Shown one piece after another: positions 6,457 through 10,255 of a stretch of DNA of 10,255 nt. The stretch comes from an uncultured Selenomonadaceae bacterium (GTDB lineage Bacteria; Bacillota; Negativicutes; Selenomonadales; Selenomonadaceae). The position numbers were made by a program, and so were the translations under genes. Location: the NCBI GenBank assembly GCA_905236665.1, contig CAJONF010000020.1:1-10255 (forward strand). Reading direction: 5' to 3'. The notes below the pieces were generated by a model, which did not search any database, was not told where the DNA came from, and saw only the letters and a list, made by a program, of their open reading frames with translations. Numbering within the stretch: position 1 is the first letter of the stretch; every line of letters begins with the position of its first letter.

Positions 6457-7350
6457 ATGGCACGACAAAATATTTTCGGCACGGTGTTTGGAGTGGATGC
6501 CGGCATGATGCAGTTGGCAGTTTTTCCGAACATGAGCAAACGGCGGGCTGGCGAAATCGTCGACCGCATTTTTAATTTTTATCATAATAAAGACGTGCGC
6601 CTTGTCATGCCCGCGACGGAGGCGCGCCAATTCCGTAAGGAGGAATACGGCTTGCCCTGCGTCGAACGCGTTCATGTCGATATGGCGTTGAGTATCGGCG
6701 GCGATGGGACACTTTTAGGCGTTTGTCGCAGATTCGGCGAGCAAAATGTTCCTGTTTGCGGAATAAATCTGGGCACGCTAGGATTTTTAGCCGATATTGA
6801 GCCGCGCGAACTTGAAGGGCGTTTAGCAAAAATTTTAGCTGGTCAATATCGCGTGGAACGGCGGCTACTTTTAAGTGGCTATATTCGCAACGAGCTGGGC
6901 GAAAAATTTTTAGGCAATGCGATTAATGATGTGGTTGTTACCAAAGGCGGCGTTGCCCGAATGTTGAGGCTTGGCTTATACATAAACCAGACGCATTTAA
7001 TGGATTATAAGGCGGACGGTTTGATTGTTTCAAGTCCGACAGGTTCTACAGCTTATTCTCTTAGCGCGGGCGGTCCCATTTTAAATCCGACGATTCGCGC
7101 CTTGCTTTTAACACCGATTTGCGCACATACTTTCCAAATGCGACCGCTTGTTGTCAGCGAAGACGACGAAGTTTTGATAAAAATTTCTGCCATGCAAGAC
7201 GTTATGGTCACGTTGGACGGGCAAGTCAGTCATCAAGTTCAGCCCAATGATGAAGTTGTTGTCCGAAAAGCAAAGGCCACCGCGCAGATTGTCAAATTCG
7301 ACGATAAAAACTATTATGACGTATTAAAAGCCAAGATGTGGAGCAACTGA
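6457..7350 (+). CDS. nadK: NAD kinase
   Basis: NadK phosphorylates NAD to NADP, using ATP or polyphosphate. The 297-residue protein has GGDGT (81-85) with the catalytic Asp83, LGTLGFL (105-111), the Asn-Asp pair 157-158 in GNAINDV, and the glycine-rich block DGLIVSSPTGSTAYSLSAGGP (187-207), all in family order. I chose ATG 6457 because GGAGAG at 6444-6449 lies 7 bases upstream. The in-frame ATG at 6442 has no ribosome binding site and overlaps this one, so it would only add MESKA. The gene follows tlyA by 18 bases and is probably co-transcribed with dxs and tlyA. In many Firmicutes argR and recN follow nadK; here leuC follows instead. Confidence 0.95.
   Translation: MARQNIFGTVFGVDAGMMQLAVFPNMSKRRAGEIVDRIFNFYHNKDVRLVMPATEARQFRKEEYGLPCVERVHVDMALSIGGDGTLLGVCRRFGEQNVPVCGINLGTLGFLADIEPRELEGRLAKILAGQYRVERRLLLSGYIRNELGEKFLGNAINDVVVTKGGVARMLRLGLYINQTHLMDYKADGLIVSSPTGSTAYSLSAGGPILNPTIRALLLTPICAHTFQMRPLVVSEDDEVLIKISAMQDVMVTLDGQVSHQVQPNDEVVVRKAKATAQIVKFDDKNYYDVLKAKMWSN
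7289..7317 (+). promoter_or_regulatory. Candidate sigma-A promoter for leuCD inside the end of nadK
   Basis: TTGTCA (7289-7294, 5 of 6 matches) and TATTAT (7312-7317, 5 of 6) are separated by exactly 17 bases. The predicted start near 7324 would give an untranslated leader of about 60 bases before leuC. That leader has only a small 5-bp hairpin (7342-7346 with 7352-7356) over the nadK stop, with no T-run, and shows no T-box or leader peptide. The site lies in coding sequence, so chance resemblance is possible. Confidence 0.45.
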
Positions 7351-7383
7351 ATTGCTGTACAAATTTTAGGAGGGTGATATTTA

Positions 7384-8649
7384 ATGACAATGGCAATGAC
7401 AATGAGCGAGAAAATTCTTGCACGCCACGCCGGACTTGATTCGGTGGAGGCGGGACAGTTGGTTATTTGCGATTTGGATTTGGTTATGGCAAATGACGTG
7501 ACGGGACCGCCATCAATAAAAGAATTTGAAAAAATCGGGCGACCTGTTTTCTCGTCAGAAAAGATCGCGCTGATTCCCGACCACTTCCAGCCCGCAAAAG
7601 ACATAAAGAGCGCAGACCTTGCAAAAATTATGCGCGATTTTGCCGGAAAAAATAAAATCAAACATTATTACGAACAGGGGCGCGTTGGCATTGAACACGT
7701 TATCCTTCCGGAATTCGGAATTGTTGCGCCGGGTATGTTGATTATCGGCGCGGACAGTCACACCTGCACTTATGGCGCGGTAAATGCTTTTTCAACGGGC
7801 GTGGGCACAACTGATCTTGCTGTCGGACTGGCAACGGGTAAAGCGTGGTTCAAAGTTCCCGAAGCAATTAACGTTCACATAACCGGCAAGAAACCGAAAA
7901 ATATTTGCGGCAAGGACGTTATCTTGACGCTGATTGGCAAAATCGGTGTGGACGGCGCACTTTATAAAGCTTTGGAATTCACCGGCGAGGGCGTAGCTGA
8001 ACTTTCTATGACAGACCGCTTGACGATTTCTAATATGGCGATTGAGGCTGGCGCAAAAGCCGGCGTTTTCCCTTATGACGAGGCTTGCGAACTTTACGTT
8101 TCTCGACGTGTGAAAAAAACTTTTGAGCCTGTTACCGCTGATCCCGACGCTAAATACTGCGCGACTGTTGAAATTAATCTCAGCGAATTAAAACCTGTCG
8201 TTGCACTTCCGCACCTACCTGAAAATGTTAAACCCGTTGAAGAGCTTGGCGAAATTAAAATTAATCAAGTAGTTATCGGCTCCTGCACCAATGGTCGGCT
8301 TGAGGATTTGGGAATTGCGGCGGGAATTTTGCGTGGACGAAAAGTTCATCCAAATGTTCGTTGCATAATCATTCCTGGTAGCCAAGAAATTTACAAAGAG
8401 GCGATGCTTTGCCATTGGCTTGAAATTTTTATTGAGGCAGGCTGTGTTGTCAGCTGTCCGACGTGCGGACCATGCTTAGGAGGCTACATGGGTATTTTGA
8501 GCGCGGGCGAACGTTGCGTTTCTACCACGAACAGAAATTTCCGCGGGCGTATGGGTCATGTTGACAGCGAAGTTTATTTGGCAAGTCCATTCGTAGCGGC
8601 AGCGTCTGCTATCACAGGAAAAATTTCTACTCCCGACGAGGTGATTTAA
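7384..8649 (+). CDS. leuC: 3-isopropylmalate dehydratase large subunit
   Basis: LeuC is the iron-sulfur catalytic subunit of the isomerase that converts 2-isopropylmalate to 3-isopropylmalate in leucine synthesis. The 421-residue length marks the shorter LeuC branch, close to archaeal and homoaconitase-type subunits, rather than the roughly 466-residue E. coli form. Cluster ligands are Cys301 in GSCTNGR and Cys361 and Cys364 in PTCGPCLGG. Other conserved blocks are GADSHTCTYGA (122-132) and TTNRNFRGRMGH (381-392). The start has AGGAGGG at 7368-7374, about 10 bases upstream. The N-terminus MTMAMTM has other in-frame ATGs, so the first residues are uncertain, but this ATG fits the family's usual M-x-M-T start. 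Extra cysteines occur at 343, 354 and 358. leuD follows directly. Confidence 0.95.
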   Translation: MTMAMTMSEKILARHAGLDSVEAGQLVICDLDLVMANDVTGPPSIKEFEKIGRPVFSSEKIALIPDHFQPAKDIKSADLAKIMRDFAGKNKIKHYYEQGRVGIEHVILPEFGIVAPGMLIIGADSHTCTYGAVNAFSTGVGTTDLAVGLATGKAWFKVPEAINVHITGKKPKNICGKDVILTLIGKIGVDGALYKALEFTGEGVAELSMTDRLTISNMAIEAGAKAGVFPYDEACELYVSRRVKKTFEPVTADPDAKYCATVEINLSELKPVVALPHLPENVKPVEELGEIKINQVVIGSCTNGRLEDLGIAAGILRGRKVHPNVRCIIIPGSQEIYKEAMLCHWLEIFIEAGCVVSCPTCGPCLGGYMGILSAGERCVSTTNRNFRGRMGHVDSEVYLASPFVAAASAITGKISTPDEVI

Positions 8650-9138
8650 ATGAAACTTGAAGGAAAAGTCTGGCGTTATGGCGACAATATCGATACCGAT
8701 GTTATAATCCCTGCGCGTTATCTGAATACGTTCGATCCTGCCGAGCTTGCTAAACATTGCATGGTTGACATTGACGAAACTTTTGCCGCAAATGTTAAGG
8801 CGGGCGACATCATGGTTGGTGGAAAAAATTTTGGTTGCGGTTCCAGCCGTGAACACGCGCCCGTTGCTATCAAGGCGTCTGGTATTCCCGTTGTCATTGC
8901 CGCGAGCTTCGCGAGAATTTTTTATCGCAACGGAATTAATATCGGCTTGCCGCTCCTTGAAATCGGCGACGCTGTAGAAAAAATTTCTGCTGATGACGTT
9001 TTAAAAATCGACACGGACACCGGCACGATTGAAAATTTAACGACGGGCGATATTTTCCATGCACACCCGTTGCCCGCCTTTGTACAAGAAATTGCCAATG
9101 CTGGCGGTCTGATAAATTATATAAAGAGTAAAAAATAA
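8650..9138 (+). CDS. leuD: 3-isopropylmalate dehydratase small subunit
   Basis: LeuD is the swivelling-domain partner of LeuC and helps set substrate specificity. At 162 residues it is the short form that pairs with the 420-residue type of LeuC. Signatures are DNIDTDVIIPARYL (12-25), the NFGCGSSREHAP block (60-71) and ARIFYRNGINIGLPLL (88-103). The ATG follows the leuC stop with no gap (TAAATG) and has GAGGTG at 8639-8644, so the two subunits are made in step from one transcript. The aromatic-free substrate loop (ARYLNTFDPAEL) does not by itself separate isopropylmalate from homoaconitate-type substrates; isopropylmalate is the default call. leuA and leuB are not in the window. Confidence 0.94.
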   Translation: MKLEGKVWRYGDNIDTDVIIPARYLNTFDPAELAKHCMVDIDETFAANVKAGDIMVGGKNFGCGSSREHAPVAIKASGIPVVIAASFARIFYRNGINIGLPLLEIGDAVEKISADDVLKIDTDTGTIENLTTGDIFHAHPLPAFVQEIANAGGLINYIKSKK

Positions 9139-9150
9139 TTTCGTTCAAGC

Positions 9151-9189
9151 AAAAAAAAACTCTCTCAAGATTCGGGAGAGTTTTTTTTT
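9151..9189. terminator. Bidirectional intrinsic terminator between leuD and cheR
   Basis: A run of nine A (9151-9159) plus CTCTCTC pairs with GGGAGAG and nine T (9181-9189) around a loop of about 7 bases (9167-9173). The core pairing is 9159-9166 with 9174-9181, with one T-G pair at 9165/9175. The T-run serves leuD on the + strand and the A-run serves cheR on the - strand, as expected for convergent genes 63 bases apart. Confidence 0.9.
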
Positions 9190-9201
9190 ATGCTGTAATT
9201 T

Positions 9202-9990
9202 TTAATCGTTAATCGGTCGTTGATAGAAGAACGGCTTATAACTAACGTAACCCATTTGCCGCGAATTTAAAATCGACTCTGTGCCACCGACAAAGAGAAT
9301 ACCGCCAGGCTTTAACGATTTAAAAAAGTTTTGATAAAGTTGAGCCTTTGCCTCTTCAGTAAAATAAATGACGACGTTGCGACAGAGAATCAAATCAAAA
9401 TTGCGCTCGAAGCTATCTTTTAAAAGGTTATGGCGTTTGAAATCGACGGGCATTTTAATTTCCGGCTTGATAACAAATTTTCCGTCGGGCGTTTTGGTGA
9501 AGTATTTAACTTTACGATCGGCGCGCATGGCTTTAATTTCGTCGGCGGTGTAAATGCCTCTCTTCGCCTTGCCGATAATTTCAATATCCAAGTCGGTTGC
9601 CAAAATTCTGTGGCGTTTATTTGGCGTCAATTCCTTCATGATAATCGACAAGGTGTAGGGTTCCGCGCCGATTGAACAGCCTGCGCTCCAAATGTTAAGC
9701 GAATCGCTACGTTTGAGCAGGTAAGGAATAACGTCATTTTCCACGATATCAAACTTGTCGGGGTTGCGGAAGAATTCGGAAACGTTTATCGTCAAATATT
9801 CGATAAAATCCGCGAAACGCTGTTTATCTTTTACAACATCGTTAAAAAAAGCTGTGTAACTTTTAAACGGCGTCTTTTGAATCAAATTGTTGATACGCCG
9901 GCGCATTTGCTGTTCCTTGTAAAGTTGCAAATCAATGCCGGTTTTTTTGTTCAGCTTGTCTTTAAAAAGTTCCCAATCTCTATCATCCAT
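9202..9990 (-). CDS. cheR: CheR-family chemotaxis protein glutamate O-methyltransferase
   Basis: CheR uses S-adenosylmethionine to methylate glutamates on chemoreceptors and acts at the cytoplasmic face of receptor arrays. The 262-residue protein has the alpha-helical CheR N-terminal domain (about 5-60, with the basic stretch MRRRINNL), then LTINVSEFFRN (66-76) with Arg75, the SAM-binding block IWSAGCSIGAEPY (100-112), ATDLD (131-135), ILCRNVVIYF (201-210) and GGTES (235-239). All the key blocks are intact. AAGGGGG on the - strand (9998-10004) lies 7 bases before the ATG. It has its own promoter and shares a terminator with leuD, so it appears to be a single-gene unit. No receptor, CheB or other chemotaxis gene is in view. 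A motility or signalling role is inferred from the family. Confidence 0.93.
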   Translation of the reverse strand: MDDRDWELFKDKLNKKTGIDLQLYKEQQMRRRINNLIQKTPFKSYTAFFNDVVKDKQRFADFIEYLTINVSEFFRNPDKFDIVENDVIPYLLKRSDSLNIWSAGCSIGAEPYTLSIIMKELTPNKRHRILATDLDIEIIGKAKRGIYTADEIKAMRADRKVKYFTKTPDGKFVIKPEIKMPVDFKRHNLLKDSFERNFDLILCRNVVIYFTEEAKAQLYQNFFKSLKPGGILFVGGTESILNSRQMGYVSYKPFFYQRPIND

Positions 9991-10023
9991 AAAATTTCCC
10001 CCTTAGTAAAAAACTTTACCAGC

Positions 10024-10052
10024 ATTGTAGCAGAGATTGAGAATAATTTCAA
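10024..10052 (-). promoter_or_regulatory. Sigma-A promoter of cheR
   Basis: On the - strand TTGAAA (10047-10052) is followed after 17 bases by TACAAT (10024-10029), each matching 5 of 6 consensus bases. The base triplet before the -10 is TGC, giving an extended -10. Transcription should start near 10017, leaving a leader of about 27 bases with the ribosome binding site. It sits just past the stop of the neighbouring - strand gene, so cheR need not depend on read-through. Confidence 0.75.
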
Positions 10053-10057
10053 CAGGA

Positions 10058-10255
10058 TTAAAACGCATTAGTGGTTGTTGCTAAAGTCAAATCCGAATAT
10101 TCGCCGGAAGGTTGGCTTGTAGTTGAAGGAGCCGGATAATCTTCTATGGTATAAGCCGGAGGGGAAGGAATATCTTCAATCGACGCCGCGGAGAAACTCG
10201 CGCTGGAACCTTCGCCGGAAATTTCGTCGGGGCGCAATACTTCGTAAAGCCAATG
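10058..10255 (-). CDS. C-terminal end of an unidentified protein with a Pro/Ser/Thr-rich tail (partial)
   Basis: A single frame is open on the - strand from the right edge to TAA at 10058-10060, giving the last 65 residues. It begins HWLYEVLRPDEISGEG and continues into a low-complexity stretch rich in Ser, Pro, Thr, Ala and acidic residues (IEDIPSPPAYTIEDYPAP, then STTSQPSGEYSDL) ending in ATTTNAF. This looks like a disordered C-terminal tail rather than a folded domain, and I do not recognise the family. The other two - strand frames read as unlikely protein. It lies 67 bases upstream of cheR on the same strand, with the cheR promoter between them. No transmembrane segment is visible in this part. 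Confidence 0.6.
   Translation of the reverse strand, partial: HWLYEVLRPDEISGEGSSASFSAASIEDIPSPPAYTIEDYPAPSTTSQPSGEYSDLTLATTTNAF

Noticed and set aside
8476..8856. A 126-residue - strand frame across the leuC/leuD junction.
   Set aside because: It overlaps two well-conserved genes and has no recognisable motif.
10058..10255. A possible frameshift in the right-edge gene near the GGGG run at 10161-10164.
   Set aside because: Careful reading gives one continuous frame to TAA; the apparent shift came from miscounting the homopolymer.

Overview
The window is a compact, gene-dense stretch of a fairly AT-rich bacterial chromosome. It carries eleven protein genes (two cut by the window edges), no RNA genes, no mobile elements and no CRISPR array. 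No gene-free gap exceeds about 80 bases. The organism is most likely a member of the Firmicutes, probably Negativicutes (Selenomonas-like). That placement is inferred from the ispA-dxs-tlyA-nadK order typical of Firmicutes, strong Shine-Dalgarno sites, a ter-type accessory module, and the flavour of the protein sequences; no marker gene here proves it.

Left part (about 3-2227, + strand): the end of a ter-associated (tellurium-resistance/stress) biosynthetic module. It holds the C-terminal TRSP domain of a phosphoribosyltransferase-family protein, a StiP-family protein with a C-terminal PELOTA-type RNA-binding domain, and a HAD phosphatase. The three genes overlap or abut and look translationally coupled. 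They belong to a predicted pathway for a nucleoside-like metabolite whose product is not established.

A perfect 13-bp hairpin (2237-2270) separates this module from the next block. Its right arm contains the ribosome binding site of ispA. An extended -10 promoter element overlaps its left arm.

Middle part (2273-7350, + strand): a core housekeeping block. It contains ispA (farnesyl diphosphate synthase), a small secreted protein of unknown function, dxs (first step of the MEP isoprenoid pathway), tlyA (rRNA 2'-O-methyltransferase) and nadK (NAD kinase). Dxs and IspA act at the start and the middle of isoprenoid synthesis. NadK supplies NADP for the reductive step that follows Dxs. The dxs start is odd: no ATG is available, and the good ribosome binding site is spaced for an ACG codon rather than for the TTG that would normally be annotated.

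Right part (7384-9138, + strand): leuC and leuD, the two subunits of isopropylmalate isomerase. They probably have their own promoter inside the 3' end of nadK and end at a strong bidirectional terminator. leuA and leuB are not present. Convergent to them on the - strand is cheR (9202-9990), a chemotaxis methyltransferase with its own near-consensus promoter. Next to it is the C-terminal tail of an unidentified gene rich in Pro, Ser and Thr that runs off the right edge.

The nearest thing to an understudied system is the ter-associated TRSP/StiP-PELOTA/HAD module, together with the hairpin boundary that separates it from ispA.
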